Under the pieces are notes generated by a model that saw only the letters and a list, made by a program, of their open reading frames with translations, was not told where the DNA came from and made no database searches. Shown here one piece after another: positions 44,361 through 53,638 of a DNA stretch of 64,000 nucleotides. The stretch is from positions 3,820,001-3,884,000 of the forward strand of contig NZ_CP117416.1 of the NCBI RefSeq assembly GCF_028606985.1, written 5' to 3'. Position 1 is the first letter of the stretch; each line of letters begins with the position of its first letter. The DNA is from Paenibacillus kyungheensis. GTDB lineage: Bacteria > Bacillota > Bacilli > Paenibacillales > Paenibacillaceae. The position numbers were made by a program, and so were the translations under genes.

Positions 44361-45023
44361 GTAAGAAGAAGTTCCTTCTTCACCTTCAACGATTTTGACA
44401 CCAGAGCTTGCACCGATGCGTGTTGCACCTGCTTCAACCATGTTGTTCAAGTCTTGAAGATTACGTACGCCACCAGATGCTTTTACGCCAACATCAGGTC
44501 CTACTGTTTTGCGCATCAAAGCTACGTCTGCCGGTGTTGCTCCACCTGTAGAGAAACCAGTTGATGTTTTTACAAAATCAGCTCCAGCTTTTACAGACAA
44601 TTCAGAAGCACGAACTTTTTCTTCGTCTGTTAGTAAGCATGTTTCGATAATGACTTTGACTAAAGCTTTACCTTTAGCAGCATCTACTACAGCTTGGATA
44701 TCACGTTGCACTAGCTCGTTATTACCATCTTTCAATGCGCCGATATTGATAACCATATCAACTTCAGTAGCACCGTTTGCAATAGCATTGCTTGCTTCAA
44801 AAGCTTTCACTTCTGGAGTTGTTGCTCCTAGAGGGAATCCGATTACCGTACATACTTTGACAGGGCTACCTTTTAATTGTTCTGCACAGTACGCTACCCA
44901 TGTTGGGTTAACACATACAGATGCGAACTCATATTTTCTAGCTTCTTCTGTCAATTTAGTCACTTCTGCTTGTGTAGCATCCGCTTTCAATAACGTATGG
45001 TCGATCAATTTTGCTAAGTTCAT
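44358..45023 (-). CDS. deoC: Deoxyribose-phosphate aldolase
   Basis: A class I aldolase splitting deoxyribose-5-phosphate to acetaldehyde and glyceraldehyde-3-phosphate, 221 residues. The start [17 protein letters not shown] and the Schiff-base lysine in [16 protein letters not shown] are clear. ATG 45023 has AAAGGAG upstream; 21 extra residues are rejected. First gene of the deo operon. The C-terminal tail (EGEEGTSSY) abuts the tandem repeat. Confidence 0.96.
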   Translation of the reverse strand: MNLAKLIDHTLLKADATQAEVTKLTEEARKYEFASVCVNPTWVAYCAEQLKGSPVKVCTVIGFPLGATTPEVKAFEASNAIANGATEVDMVINIGALKDGNNELVQRDIQAVVDAAKGKALVKVIIETCLLTDEEKVRASELSVKAGADFVKTSTGFSTGGATPADVALMRKTVGPDVGVKASGGVRNLQDLNNMVEAGATRIGASSGVKIVEGEEGTSSY

Positions 45024-45086
45024 ATTTTTAAGCTCCTTTGAGTAAATTAGATAGGAAACATAGTAGTAAATCGCTTCAATATCCAC

Positions 45087-45137
45087 ATCATAACACCAAC
45101 ATGAACATATGTAAAATGATTTTTGAAATTATGTTCA
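45087..45137 (-). promoter_or_regulatory. deo operon promoter with candidate DeoR operator
   Basis: On the minus strand TTTACA, 17 bases, TATGAT (45087-45115). Just upstream, TGAACATAATTTCAA (45123-45137) closely matches the Bacillus subtilis DeoR operator as I remember it (ATTGAACAAAATTTCAAT). A further half-site TATGTTCA in inverted orientation at 45102-45109 overlaps the promoter spacer. A SorC-type DeoR is encoded 3.4 kb away. Confidence 0.65.
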
Positions 45138-45328
45138 GACACAATTTGATGATCTTGTAAACATTCTTTTGCAGATTGCATTACTCTGTCCGCTAGCCGC
45201 ATATCAGTGTAACAGGAAAGTAGGATTCGTGCTATTTTTTCGTTATAATACGGTATTGTATGTAGCTTTTTTGATGGATGATTTCCTTTATGACTTTACC
45301 ACTTCACTTCTGAAAGGAAGATTAGATC

Positions 45329-46336
45329 ATGACTCAATGGACACGTTATACATGGAATAAGCTTAATAGTGAGCAGCGGCTTCAATGGTTGCAAGAATTA
45401 GTAACCCGTCTTCCTGAAGGGTTTGCTTTGAAAAACATGCAATCCTTTAACAGATATGGACAACAGATCGAAACAGGTATTTTTTCATATCAACAATCTG
45501 AGTTTGTTTTTGTACCTGGTGATGAAGTTACACTCGGTTGGAATGATCCTTATGTGTCATGGGATCCATCTACATTAGAGGACTTGGAAAGTGGATTAGA
45601 GGAAATCGAGCTAACTATAGACGAAGCTATACCGATGATAGCCAAACAAATGTCTCCTGTGCGAACAGTACATATTCCATCGTTATTAGTAGAACGCCGT
45701 ACTCATTCTGTAGGTTGGCAGGAATACACACTTGAAGAACTTGATCCTATCGAAAATAAAGAGATTATAGATGCTCGCGCTACCTTCTCCCTTTCAAATT
45801 ATAGCAGTCATGAAATGTATCAAGATTATCGCTTCGTACGAGACGGGCAACAGATCCGTATTTATGTATTTGAAGAAACAGAAGATGTTCATGAATGGCA
45901 AAAGCTTTCTCTAGAACATCCATTTACTATTTTTACCGAAGATGAATGGGAATATGTATATGGCGGTGGAACTCGAACCTTATTTCCATGGGGAGATAGC
46001 TTTGACTATATGATGAATGTCAGACATTACGGCAATCTAAATCCAGCCGAAGATGACTCTTCTGATACAGACTCTGCACTTCCTTACGACTTGGAACAAC
46101 CGAACGGATTCGGTATTTATTTTCTTGGCGATCCTTATGAAGCAGAATTAACGATTACGTCAGATGGTCAGGTGATCGACAAAGGAAGTGACGGTGGTAG
46201 TGGCATCTGTGGAGGAGTTGGTATTTTATTAGGTTATTTACCTGTAGCGACTTATTACCGTAATCCTTATCAAGATCAATTGGAGTGGAATGAACGAATC
46301 AGTTCGATGCATTATCGGCGCATTATTCGGCTATAA
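45329..46336 (+). CDS. SUMF1/formylglycine-generating-enzyme-like protein
   Basis: A 335-residue cytosolic protein. The C-terminal part carries the C-type-lectin-like landmarks of the SUMF1 fold: FTIFTEDEWEYVYGGGTRTL, FPWGD and PNGFGIYFLGDPYE, and a late GGSGICGGVG. The N-terminal 100 residues (VFVPGDEVTLGW) fit the first strands. It probably adopts the fold without formylglycine-forming activity, since the usual catalytic cysteine pair is not apparent. Divergent from deoC and unrelated to that pathway. Function is unknown. Confidence 0.7.
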   Translation: MTQWTRYTWNKLNSEQRLQWLQELVTRLPEGFALKNMQSFNRYGQQIETGIFSYQQSEFVFVPGDEVTLGWNDPYVSWDPSTLEDLESGLEEIELTIDEAIPMIAKQMSPVRTVHIPSLLVERRTHSVGWQEYTLEELDPIENKEIIDARATFSLSNYSSHEMYQDYRFVRDGQQIRIYVFEETEDVHEWQKLSLEHPFTIFTEDEWEYVYGGGTRTLFPWGDSFDYMMNVRHYGNLNPAEDDSSDTDSALPYDLEQPNGFGIYFLGDPYEAELTITSDGQVIDKGSDGGSGICGGVGILLGYLPVATYYRNPYQDQLEWNERISSMHYRRIIRL

Positions 46337-46393
46337 GAGCGATACTATCACTAGCATGTGAACAACAGCTTTATTGCAAATAAATCTATACCA

Positions 46394-46428
46394 AAAACCC
46401 CGTTCGCTTTCCAAGCTGACGGGGTTTG
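46394..46428. terminator. Terminator between the SUMF1-like and MFS genes
   Basis: AAACCCCGT and ACGGGGTTT arms between converging genes. Confidence 0.85.
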
Positions 46429-46433
46429 ATTGG

Positions 46434-47813
46434 TTATTTTGAAATGGCAGGACGAGTAATTATACGAGATTGTACATAATATAAAACAATAATCACAATC
46501 GCTAACAATGCTTGTATAGAGAAAATATTGCTAAATACGTATCCGTCTGCATATATTGCCAGCGGATTCAAATGAACCGAGCCATGATTAGCTTCGATCA
46601 TTTTACCAATAATACTGGTTGCTGTCGCTCCTGCTATAAAGTTTAACAGTGAGAACAATCCCATCCCTACACCGACTTGATCTTTAGTTAATGTACGTGA
46701 GATCGTATTAGACATAGCTATCTGCATAAAGGTCTGCCCTACATTACCGAAAATTAGAATAAATAAGACGATATATGGAGATATTCCGACCACGATGGAT
46801 AATGAGACAAAACAAATAAAAATTAATGTTGTCGCAATATACACAAGTAATGGATTTCCTCTACGATCGGCTAACTTTCCACCTTGACGACCTAACAAAG
46901 CTGAACAAATCGCCGCCGGGAACATAATTAATCCGATCAATGCTGGAGATAATCCATTTAATGCACTTAGAAATTGCGGTGTTACATACGGTAAACCAAA
47001 GCTAAGACCTGTCGCTAGAAAAGCAATCAACAACCCGAATGAATATTGTTTGTTGCTAAACAACTTGGGCTGGATAAAAGGCTCTGCTGCTGTACGTATC
47101 CGAATAATAAATAAGATCAACAAAATGACTCCAATTACAGCAAACAACCAGTTTCCTTGAGAAATAGATAATAATAACATCGCTACAGTTCCACTTAATA
47201 ACAGTCCACCGATAAAATCGATCTTTTGCGCTTCGCCCCGATAATCATCAAGATATTTACGGAAAAATGGCAAAGCAATCAAAGGGAAAAGAGATAATAA
47301 GAATAAAAAGCGCCAGCTTCCAAAGCTTGTGATCAGTCCGGCAACAATCGGTGCTATCGCTGTTCCGAGAGATAGACCAATCGCTGTTGTACCCAGTGCT
47401 CTACCCCTTTTTTCAGGAGAAAAATAACGTACAGGTACAATCATGGCTGTCGCTGGAATTACAGCGGCTCCGGCGGCTTGCAGTACACGTCCGACCACCA
47501 TCATCCAAAATTCACTAGCAAATAATCCAACTACAGATCCTAATGCAAAAAAGATCAGACCGAACGTTAACAAATCTTTTAACCGATATTTATCCGCAAG
47601 CTTACCATATACGACCGAACCTACAGCATACACAATCATATAACCGGTCAATAACCATGTTACATCTGCGGCTCCAATATTAAATTCTTTACTGATAGTA
47701 GGCATTACTACATTGAACATCGAAGCGTTCATTACCGAGAATACTAATGTAAATGCGAGTACACGCATTAATTTATCGCCATTAGGATAGACTCGTTCTT
47801 GTTTTGTAGACAC
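46434..47813 (-). CDS. MFS drug exporter (DHA2/TetA-like)
   Basis: A 459-residue transporter with up to 14 membrane segments. The DHA motifs are MPTISKEFNIGAADVTWLLT, VVYGKLADKYRLKDL and, in motif C, GLSLGTAIAPIVAGLI. It is close in layout to TetA(L)-like and Smr-type exporters. It forms an operon with the MarR gene upstream, so it is probably induced by a compound that the regulator binds. Confidence 0.92.
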   Translation of the reverse strand: MSTKQERVYPNGDKLMRVLAFTLVFSVMNASMFNVVMPTISKEFNIGAADVTWLLTGYMIVYAVGSVVYGKLADKYRLKDLLTFGLIFFALGSVVGLFASEFWMMVVGRVLQAAGAAVIPATAMIVPVRYFSPEKRGRALGTTAIGLSLGTAIAPIVAGLITSFGSWRFLFLLSLFPLIALPFFRKYLDDYRGEAQKIDFIGGLLLSGTVAMLLLSISQGNWLFAVIGVILLILFIIRIRTAAEPFIQPKLFSNKQYSFGLLIAFLATGLSFGLPYVTPQFLSALNGLSPALIGLIMFPAAICSALLGRQGGKLADRRGNPLLVYIATTLIFICFVSLSIVVGISPYIVLFILIFGNVGQTFMQIAMSNTISRTLTKDQVGVGMGLFSLLNFIAGATATSIIGKMIEANHGSVHLNPLAIYADGYVFSNIFSIQALLAIVIIVLYYVQSRIITRPAISK

Positions 47814-47861
47814 TTATGCTGTCATCCTCTCTACTCATACCGTTACTGCTTATTTTGATTG

Positions 47862-48320
47862 TTATTGATACACATCTACTAATTTTTGTAGCAACTTTTT
47901 AAGCTGGGTTAACTCTTGATCGGTAAATGTATGAGCAGAACGACTTTTCACTTCATTTACGGCTTGTTGAGCTTGAATATGCTTTTGCTGACCTGCCGGA
48001 GTGAGCATTATTTGCTTCATGCGAGCATCATTCGGATGAGAACGGCGTACAATCCAGCCCCTTTTTTCAATACCGTTTACCAGACTGGTCACACTAGATT
48101 TCTCTATCAGTAATTGATGTTCTAGCTCATGATTCGTAATACCGGGTTGGGTCGCTATTTCATATAAAGCCTGACTTTGCTGTGAAGTCATACCTAGTGA
48201 GCGTAAAGACTGCTCAATCTGACGCTTAATTGTTATATATGTTTTTTTGATTAAGGGTGTAGGACTATTCAAAGCGGCTTGTGCGTACTGTTCATGTTGC
48301 TCTCTATCTTTTGAACTCAA
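47862..48320 (-). CDS. MarR-family transcriptional regulator
   Basis: A 152-residue winged-helix repressor: SLGMTSQQSQALYEIATQPG, LIEKSSVTSLVNGIEKRGWI and the wing RRSHPNDARMKQIMLTPAGQ. The start is TTG 48320 with AAGGAG upstream. The gene precedes the MFS exporter by 48 bases, and a perfect 20-bp palindrome just after its -10 box is the likely auto-operator. Confidence 0.93.
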   Translation of the reverse strand: MSSKDREQHEQYAQAALNSPTPLIKKTYITIKRQIEQSLRSLGMTSQQSQALYEIATQPGITNHELEHQLLIEKSSVTSLVNGIEKRGWIVRRSHPNDARMKQIMLTPAGQQKHIQAQQAVNEVKSRSAHTFTDQELTQLKKLLQKLVDVYQ

Positions 48321-48336
48321 TATGTCTCCTTCTCTC

Positions 48337-48384
48337 TTAGTTCGAATTCGAACTAATTTTATTTCAAAATAAAACTATTGTCAA
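48337..48384 (-). promoter_or_regulatory. marR-MFS promoter with a 20-bp perfect palindrome
   Basis: On the minus strand TTGACA, 17 bases, TAAAAT (48356-48384), immediately followed by TTAGTTCGAATTCGAACTAA (48337-48356), a perfect palindrome covering the transcription start. The position fits autorepression by the MarR protein. Confidence 0.8.
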
Positions 48385-48432
48385 TACAAGTTGATGATTA
48401 TATTTTTATTTCAATATCGCACAAAACAAACA

Positions 48433-48466
48433 AAAACAGCCTTTTACAAAGCAGTAAAAGACTGTT
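48433..48466 (-). terminator. Terminator of deoR
   Basis: On the minus strand AACAG.CTTTTAC and GTAAAAG.CTGTT arms, then a T-rich tail. Confidence 0.8.
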
Positions 48467-48494
48467 GACATAAAATAAGTATATTTTTTCTTTT

Positions 48495-49442
48495 TTATGT
48501 TAATAATGCTTGGGCTGTAAATTGATCTGTTACCAAAATGTTAGCATACTTGCCGATTAGCGCAGCTTCGATTGCTTCAATTTTGCGCTGACCGCCAGCG
48601 ACCAGTATTGATTTTTCTTTTTTACGCAAATCGACCAGATCTATGCCTACTGTACGATCATTAATCGCAGGACTACAGATATTACCTTCTTTATCAAAAA
48701 AGCGAGAACAAATATCACCAGCACCGGTCTGTTGTAACAACCGTTGTTCTTCTTCATTGAAGTAACCTAGCCTGAACAAAAGCGCATCTTCTTTCACTGT
48801 ACCTACTGTAAATACAGCGATATTCGCTTGTCTACCTAATTCAATAATACGCTGAATATGACGATCTTCATCCACCATTTTTTTGAGCTCGATACTATCG
48901 AAAATCACAGGCAATGGCAAATAACGAGCAATCGTATGATAAGCTTCTGCAAACAGATTGACTGTTTCTGCGGCATACGTGTTTACGTGCGAGTGGCTGA
49001 CTCCGCCTTTGAGCTGTACGACTTCCACTCCGCGTACTTGCTTCTGTTCCAGATGTTCTGCTACTGCATGCATCGTCGTTCCCCATGTGACGCCAATAAT
49101 ATCGGTGTCTTTGACAGTATCAAATAAATAATCTGCGGCACGTTTGCTAATATGCTTTTGGATTTCTTTATATTCATTGATCGGTGAATAACAGACATGT
49201 ACTGTATCTAATCCGTAGCGTTTTTTCAATTGTTCTCCGAGTGCATCCAAATCTTCTAAAGGATCTACAATATCTATCCGCACATAACCTTTTTCTTTCG
49301 CATACTGTAGCAATCTAGATACAGTTGGTCTAGATACACCTAGCTTAGTCGCTATCTCTTGTTGACTATAATCAGAAAGGTAATACAACCTTGCTGTTTC
49401 TATACTCAAACGCTGTTTGTCATTATCCACGGCTTTTATCAT
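48495..49442 (-). CDS. deoR: SorC-family deoxyribonucleoside regulator DeoR
   Basis: A 315-residue regulator. The N-terminal helix-turn-helix is YSQQEIATKLGVSRPTVSRL, followed by the sugar-phosphate-binding SorC domain (DIIGVTWGTTMHAVAEHL, AVFTVGTVKEDALLFRLGYF, VGIDLVDLRKKEKSILVAGG). Bacillus subtilis DeoR, which represses dra-nupC-pdp until deoxyribose-5-phosphate binds, has the same family and length. Here the gene is 3.4 kb from deoC, separated by a MarR/MFS pair and a SUMF1-like gene. The ribosome binding site is weak. Confidence 0.88.
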   Translation of the reverse strand: MIKAVDNDKQRLSIETARLYYLSDYSQQEIATKLGVSRPTVSRLLQYAKEKGYVRIDIVDPLEDLDALGEQLKKRYGLDTVHVCYSPINEYKEIQKHISKRAADYLFDTVKDTDIIGVTWGTTMHAVAEHLEQKQVRGVEVVQLKGGVSHSHVNTYAAETVNLFAEAYHTIARYLPLPVIFDSIELKKMVDEDRHIQRIIELGRQANIAVFTVGTVKEDALLFRLGYFNEEEQRLLQQTGAGDICSRFFDKEGNICSPAINDRTVGIDLVDLRKKEKSILVAGGQRKIEAIEAALIGKYANILVTDQFTAQALLT

Positions 49443-49465
49443 CCCACATCTCTATCAGAATCTAG

Positions 49466-49478
49466 TTGAACAGTTCAA
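49466..49478 (-). promoter_or_regulatory. Palindrome upstream of deoR (candidate autoregulatory operator)
   Basis: TTGAAC-A-GTTCAA, 24 bases before the start codon. It has the same TGAAC half-site as the deoC operator. Confidence 0.5.
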
Positions 49479-49779
49479 AGCATCTCATTTCACATATTAT
49501 ACATTTTTTATACATTTTTTAAAAATTTATTTCAAGAACGCTTAAGATCATTGTTGCTTCTCGCTTTCCAGTTGTTAACAGCTTTGTCTACTTCCTTTAT
49601 ATTTTTAGCAAGTTGTTATTTACCGATGGTCGGTTAGAATTTCCTTCATATATGGCGTTTGTTTTCGGCAATATAGGGTATGGATTAAGAGGGCCTTTTA
49701 TTTCAACAATTTGGGTGCACACCCATTGCTGAACATTTTTGCAGAAGGCTACAAATACAATAATACTGGAGGTAAGATA
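49479..49779. other. Divergent spacer between deoR and the Mn catalase gene
   Basis: Homopolymeric A/T tracts near 49498-49535. A possible catalase promoter (TTGCAG-16-TAATAC, about 49740-49767) lies just before the start. No long hairpin or open frame is credible here. Confidence 0.4.
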
Positions 49780-50682
49780 ATGTTCACACGTCTTGACCAA
49801 ATCATGATTGAAATCCCGGATGTCAAAAAACCAGATCCTAATGCAGCTGCGGCTGTACAAGAATTACTAGGTGGTAAATTCGGTGAAATGTCGACTTTGA
49901 ACAACTATCTATTCCAATCGTTTAACTTCCGCAATAAATCCAAGTTAAAGCCTTTTTATGACCTGGTAACCAGTATTACAGCAGAAGAATTGGGTCACGT
50001 TGAGTTAGTTGCCCATGGGATTAACAAAATTTTGGCAGGTTCTAGCTTGCCAGGCGAACCTGATTCTACACCACTTGATCCGCTTAAAGATGTTCGTCTA
50101 AGCTATCATCATTTAGCAGGCGCACAAGGTGCAATGCCTCGTGATTCTATGGGTCGTCCTTGGACAGGTGATAATGTATTTAACAGCGGTAATCTTGTAG
50201 AAGATTTGTTGCATAACTTCTTCTTAGAGTGTGGCGCAAGAACACATAAAATGAAAGTCTATGAAACAACTGACCATCCAGCTGCACGCGAAGTTGTTGG
50301 TTTCCTTCTAGTACGTGGCGGTGTACACGTTGTTGCTTATGCTAAAGCACTTGAAGTTGCAACAGGCGTCAATGTAACCAAACTTGTACCTGTTCCTTCG
50401 TTAAGCAACAAATCGTTTAATGAAGCACGTAAATACGAGGAAAAAGGCGTTCATACTCGTCTGTATACACATAGCACAGAGGACTTCAAAGCTATCGATC
50501 AGATCTGGAAAGGTACTCATCCAGAAGACGGTTTGCCGCTTGAAGTGATTCATGGATTCCCTCAAGGTGTGCCTGTTCCTGAGTATCCTCCATTGGATGA
50601 AGAGTTCGCTCCAGGAATTTCTCAAGAAGATTTCAAAGAAATTGCGAAGCGTCTCAAAATGGCTGGTAACATCACAGACTAA
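49780..50682 (+). CDS. Manganese catalase
   Basis: A 300-residue non-haem catalase with a four-helix-bundle di-manganese site. FTRLDQIMIEIPDVKKPDPN, GGKFGEMSTLNNYLFQSFNF, SITAEELGHVELVAHGINKI and RTHKMKVYETTDHPAAREVV supply the Glu and His ligands. It is close to CotJC/YdbD-type catalases of spore formers. ATG 49780 has GGAGG upstream; 23 extra residues are rejected. Monocistronic. Confidence 0.95.
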   Translation: MFTRLDQIMIEIPDVKKPDPNAAAAVQELLGGKFGEMSTLNNYLFQSFNFRNKSKLKPFYDLVTSITAEELGHVELVAHGINKILAGSSLPGEPDSTPLDPLKDVRLSYHHLAGAQGAMPRDSMGRPWTGDNVFNSGNLVEDLLHNFFLECGARTHKMKVYETTDHPAAREVVGFLLVRGGVHVVAYAKALEVATGVNVTKLVPVPSLSNKSFNEARKYEEKGVHTRLYTHSTEDFKAIDQIWKGTHPEDGLPLEVIHGFPQGVPVPEYPPLDEEFAPGISQEDFKEIAKRLKMAGNITD

Positions 50683-50684
50683 AG

Positions 50685-50714
50685 CAAAAAAGGCTGGTTT
50701 CCAGCCTTTTTTTA
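50685..50714 (+). terminator. Terminator of the Mn catalase gene
   Basis: AAAAAAGGCTGG-TTT-CCAGCCTTTTTT, a 12-bp stem three bases after the stop. Confidence 0.95.
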
Positions 50715-50945
50715 CATAATTCATTCTTCACATTTATCGAATTCCACCTATTATTTTTAGTTATTTATTTATTAAATTTTGAACATATGGTTTCGATTGC
50801 TAAACAATGGTTAATAAATAGACGAGAAGAGATTGCTGAATAAATCTTCTAAGTGCTTGTTGTAACACAAATGTTATGAAAAGTGATTTAGTGTAGTTAT
50901 TCAACTATCTTAAAAAAGACATTCAATTATTAGGAGGCGACAACA

Positions 50946-51203
50946 ATGGGTTGGTTATGGGCATTAATCGTAGGTGGTATTATTGGTTGGATCGCAGGTA
51001 TGATCGTAGGACGTGACGTTCCAGGTGGTATTATTGGTAACATCATCGCTGGTTTCATCGGTGGTTGGTTAGGTAACATGTTGCTTGGTACTTGGGGTCC
51101 TGAAATCGGTGGATTCTTTATTATTCAAGCGATTATCGGTGCAGTCATCGTGATTGCTATCGTGAGTGCTATCATGCGTTCTTCTAGAAGATCACGCGGT
51201 TAA
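50946..51203 (+). CDS. GlsB/YeaQ/YmgE family membrane protein
   Basis: An 85-residue, Gly-rich, three-segment membrane protein with GWIAGMIVGRDVPGGIIGNI and FIGGWLGNMLLG. The family is linked to stress responses (YeaQ, transglycosylase-associated) without a defined activity. TAGGAGG precedes the ATG. Monocistronic. Confidence 0.92.
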   Translation: MGWLWALIVGGIIGWIAGMIVGRDVPGGIIGNIIAGFIGGWLGNMLLGTWGPEIGGFFIIQAIIGAVIVIAIVSAIMRSSRRSRG

Positions 51204-51242
51204 CACAAAGCATACTTAACTTGAATATAATATTCAATCAGA

Positions 51243-51271
51243 AGCCTGTTCCTTTGGAGCAGGCTTTTTTT
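51243..51271 (+). terminator. Terminator of the GlsB-like gene
   Basis: GCCTG..CAGGC arms with a TCC/GGA inner pair, then seven T residues. Confidence 0.9.
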
Positions 51272-51357
51272 ATGATTTTGGAAATCATTCTATCGTGCAC
51301 TGGAAAATCGGTTAATAATACGTAACAACATAGAAGATGTAGCAAGGGATGGTGGAT

Positions 51358-52443
51358 ATGTACTTATATTCGTTTTGGGATAATATTGTTGCGTGGTATT
51401 ACAATATCCGCTGGATCGATTTGCTTGTATCAATCGTTATCCTGTTTATTTTTCTCGCTTTTCGCAAATTATTTACACGCTATTTGTTCACTTTTGTTTT
51501 ACGACGATTTGATGGTCATTTAGCGATGCTTCGCTGGTTACAAGCATTTGAACGACCTTTACAAGCTTTTTTCACATTGATCGGAACGTATTTGGCGTTA
51601 CGATACTTTATGCATGAACAATGGACTTTTATTATCGGTATAGATCGTATTTATCGTAGTATCGGTATTATTCTATTAGGTTGGGGAATTTATAATGTGT
51701 CTGCCTCCTCTTCTATTATGCTAGAAGGTATGAGTAAGCGATTTGGATTAGATGCAACCAGTATGATTATTCCTTTTTTATCTAAAGTATTGCGTGTGAT
51801 CGTGGTAGTACTTGTTATAACAATTGTGGGTGGAGAATGGGGATTCAGTATTAACGGTGTAGTCGCCGGTATGGGACTGGGGAGTCTGGCTGTCGCTCTC
51901 GCTGCTCAGGAGACATTAAGTAATGTGATTGCAGGGATTATTATTATTTTGGAAAGACCTTTTTCGAAAGGGGATTGGATCTCTACACCGGATATCGAAG
52001 GAATCGTAGAAGATATTACATTCCGTAGTTCCAAAATCCGCACATTTACCGATGCATTGGTAATTGTACCGAATTCCAAACTAGCAGCTCAGCCGATTAC
52101 AAATGGTAGTCAGATGGGGAAACGCAAAATTTCTTTCCCACTACGGGTTGCGCTAGATTCTAATCGTGATGCATTATCACGAGTGGTATCTCGTATTCAA
52201 TCTCAGTTAGAAAAGGATGAGAATGTTGTAGATGATTCAGCAATGGTCAAATTTAATGAATTTAACGAAAGCAGTCTGGGGATTCTGGTGCAATGTTTTA
52301 CCAAAACAGCAGCCTGGGGCGAAAATCTAGAATATCGTCAATATCTTAATTTGATGATTCTGGATATTTTAGAAGAAGAAAAAGTAAAATTAGCTTATCC
52401 TACACAACGTATTGTCATGCAGGAAGCCGAAGCTTCTTCATAA
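51358..52443 (+). CDS. MscS-family mechanosensitive ion channel
   Basis: A 361-residue channel that relieves turgor on hypo-osmotic shock. Several N-terminal membrane helices precede the pore helix and beta domain: NGVVAGMGLGSLAVALAAQE, ETLSNVIAGIIIILERPFSK and GDWISTPDIEGIVEDITFRS. ATG 51358 is preferred since AAGGGA sits eight bases before it; ATG 51349 is too close to that site. Monocistronic. Confidence 0.92.
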   Translation: MYLYSFWDNIVAWYYNIRWIDLLVSIVILFIFLAFRKLFTRYLFTFVLRRFDGHLAMLRWLQAFERPLQAFFTLIGTYLALRYFMHEQWTFIIGIDRIYRSIGIILLGWGIYNVSASSSIMLEGMSKRFGLDATSMIIPFLSKVLRVIVVVLVITIVGGEWGFSINGVVAGMGLGSLAVALAAQETLSNVIAGIIIILERPFSKGDWISTPDIEGIVEDITFRSSKIRTFTDALVIVPNSKLAAQPITNGSQMGKRKISFPLRVALDSNRDALSRVVSRIQSQLEKDENVVDDSAMVKFNEFNESSLGILVQCFTKTAAWGENLEYRQYLNLMILDILEEEKVKLAYPTQRIVMQEAEASS

Positions 52444-52496
52444 TATAGTCGATCAGATATGTATACTTATCTCATCAGAACTAATCACTACACAGC

Positions 52497-52540
52497 AAAA
52501 CCACCTGCCTTGCTTCATGCACAAGACAGGTGGTTTTGTT
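52497..52540. terminator. Terminator between mscS-like and converging esterase genes
   Basis: AAAACCACCTG and CAGGTGGTTTT arms with CTTG/CAAG inner pairing. The repeated TGTAGGTTTT beyond it is minor. Confidence 0.88.
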
Positions 52541-52596
52541 TATTGTAGGTTTTGTTTGTTGTAGGTTTTATTAGTGATGTTAAAGTGTTATATCCA

Positions 52597-53388
52597 CTAG
52601 ATTGATTTGCGCAAAGGCAACCATTCAAGGACACGCTGAATTTTGGTATCCCAATATCCCCATTCATGTTCTCCAGGCTCTTCCTCATACGTTAATTGCA
52701 GTCCAAGTCCATTCACATGATCGCGAAAACGAATATTATGATCATACAAAAAATCTTCTGTGCCACAACATTGATACAATTGTGGAGCTTGCTTACTTTT
52801 ATCTGAAGCTAATTGCTCAGCTAAATAGAATAAATCATTATCAGAACCACGTAACTCTTCTACTGTTCCAAAAATACGTTCTAGTTCTTGAGTGTACGCT
52901 ACATCGCCACGTTCGAACAAAGCTGACGCATCTGTCGCACCGGAAAGACTTGCTGCCGCTGCGTAACGATCAGGTAAGCGTAAGCCTAGCTTGAGCGCTC
53001 CATATCCGCCCATAGATAAACCTGCTACAAAGCGATCCTCACGACGATTAGATAGCGGGAAAAACGATTCTGCGAGCTGTGGCAATTCTTCACTGACAAA
53101 TTTAAAATAGTCGCCACCTTGCTTCATATCTGTATAAAAGCTACGATGCGCCGCAGGCATAACAACAGCAATACCATACTCTGCTGCATAACGCTCAATC
53201 GATGTCCGTCGTAACCAGATCGAATGATCATCCGAAAGACCATGTAACAAATACAATGTAGGATGCTTACCACCGGTTACTTTGCCTTCCATCCCGATCT
53301 GAGAATGAGTTTCCTGTGGTAAAATGACATTCATCGTGGATGAAAGCCTTAGTACTTCTGAATAAAAATCACATTGAATCAAAGCCAT
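52597..53388 (-). CDS. Esterase family protein (tributyrin-esterase/esterase D-like)
   Basis: A 263-residue alpha/beta hydrolase with nucleophile elbow GLSMGGYGA, acid region [10 protein letters not shown] and catalytic histidine in GEHEWGYWD. The N-terminal [18 protein letters not shown] carries the oxyanion region. Related enzymes hydrolyse acetyl or short-chain esters, or act on feruloyl and acetylated sugars. ATG 53388 has GAGGAGG upstream; 16 extra residues are rejected. Confidence 0.9.
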   Translation of the reverse strand: MALIQCDFYSEVLRLSSTMNVILPQETHSQIGMEGKVTGGKHPTLYLLHGLSDDHSIWLRRTSIERYAAEYGIAVVMPAAHRSFYTDMKQGGDYFKFVSEELPQLAESFFPLSNRREDRFVAGLSMGGYGALKLGLRLPDRYAAAASLSGATDASALFERGDVAYTQELERIFGTVEELRGSDNDLFYLAEQLASDKSKQAPQLYQCCGTEDFLYDHNIRFRDHVNGLGLQLTYEEEPGEHEWGYWDTKIQRVLEWLPLRKSI

Positions 53389-53510
53389 TATGATATCCTC
53401 CTCGAACTTGTGCTTATGTGTCATTTGTTGAGACATCTATTCTTCTTTTCTATCATACCTTTTTTCACTAATGAGAGCGATATCATGATGATATAAAAAA
53501 AAGCAAACAA

Positions 53511-53551
53511 AAAAAGTAACCGTTGGTGATTATATTCACCGGGTTACTTTT
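53511..53551 (-). terminator. Terminator of the 55-residue gene
   Basis: AAAAGTAACC and GGTTACTTTT arms with GGTGA/TCACC inner pairing and T residues on the minus strand. It lies about 90 bases after the stop. A smaller hairpin AGCATGT/ACATGCT is at 53581-53607. Confidence 0.85.
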
Positions 53552-53638
53552 GCAGGTGTTCTATGGTATGCATAACGGTAAGCATGTATTCATAAAGAAA
53601 CATGCTTAATATGTATATATTATTTTATACTATTTGGA

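Noticed and set aside
44509-45045. 178-codon plus-strand frame opposite deoC
   Set aside because: It is the antisense shadow of deoC, with no ribosome binding site and no recognisable domain.
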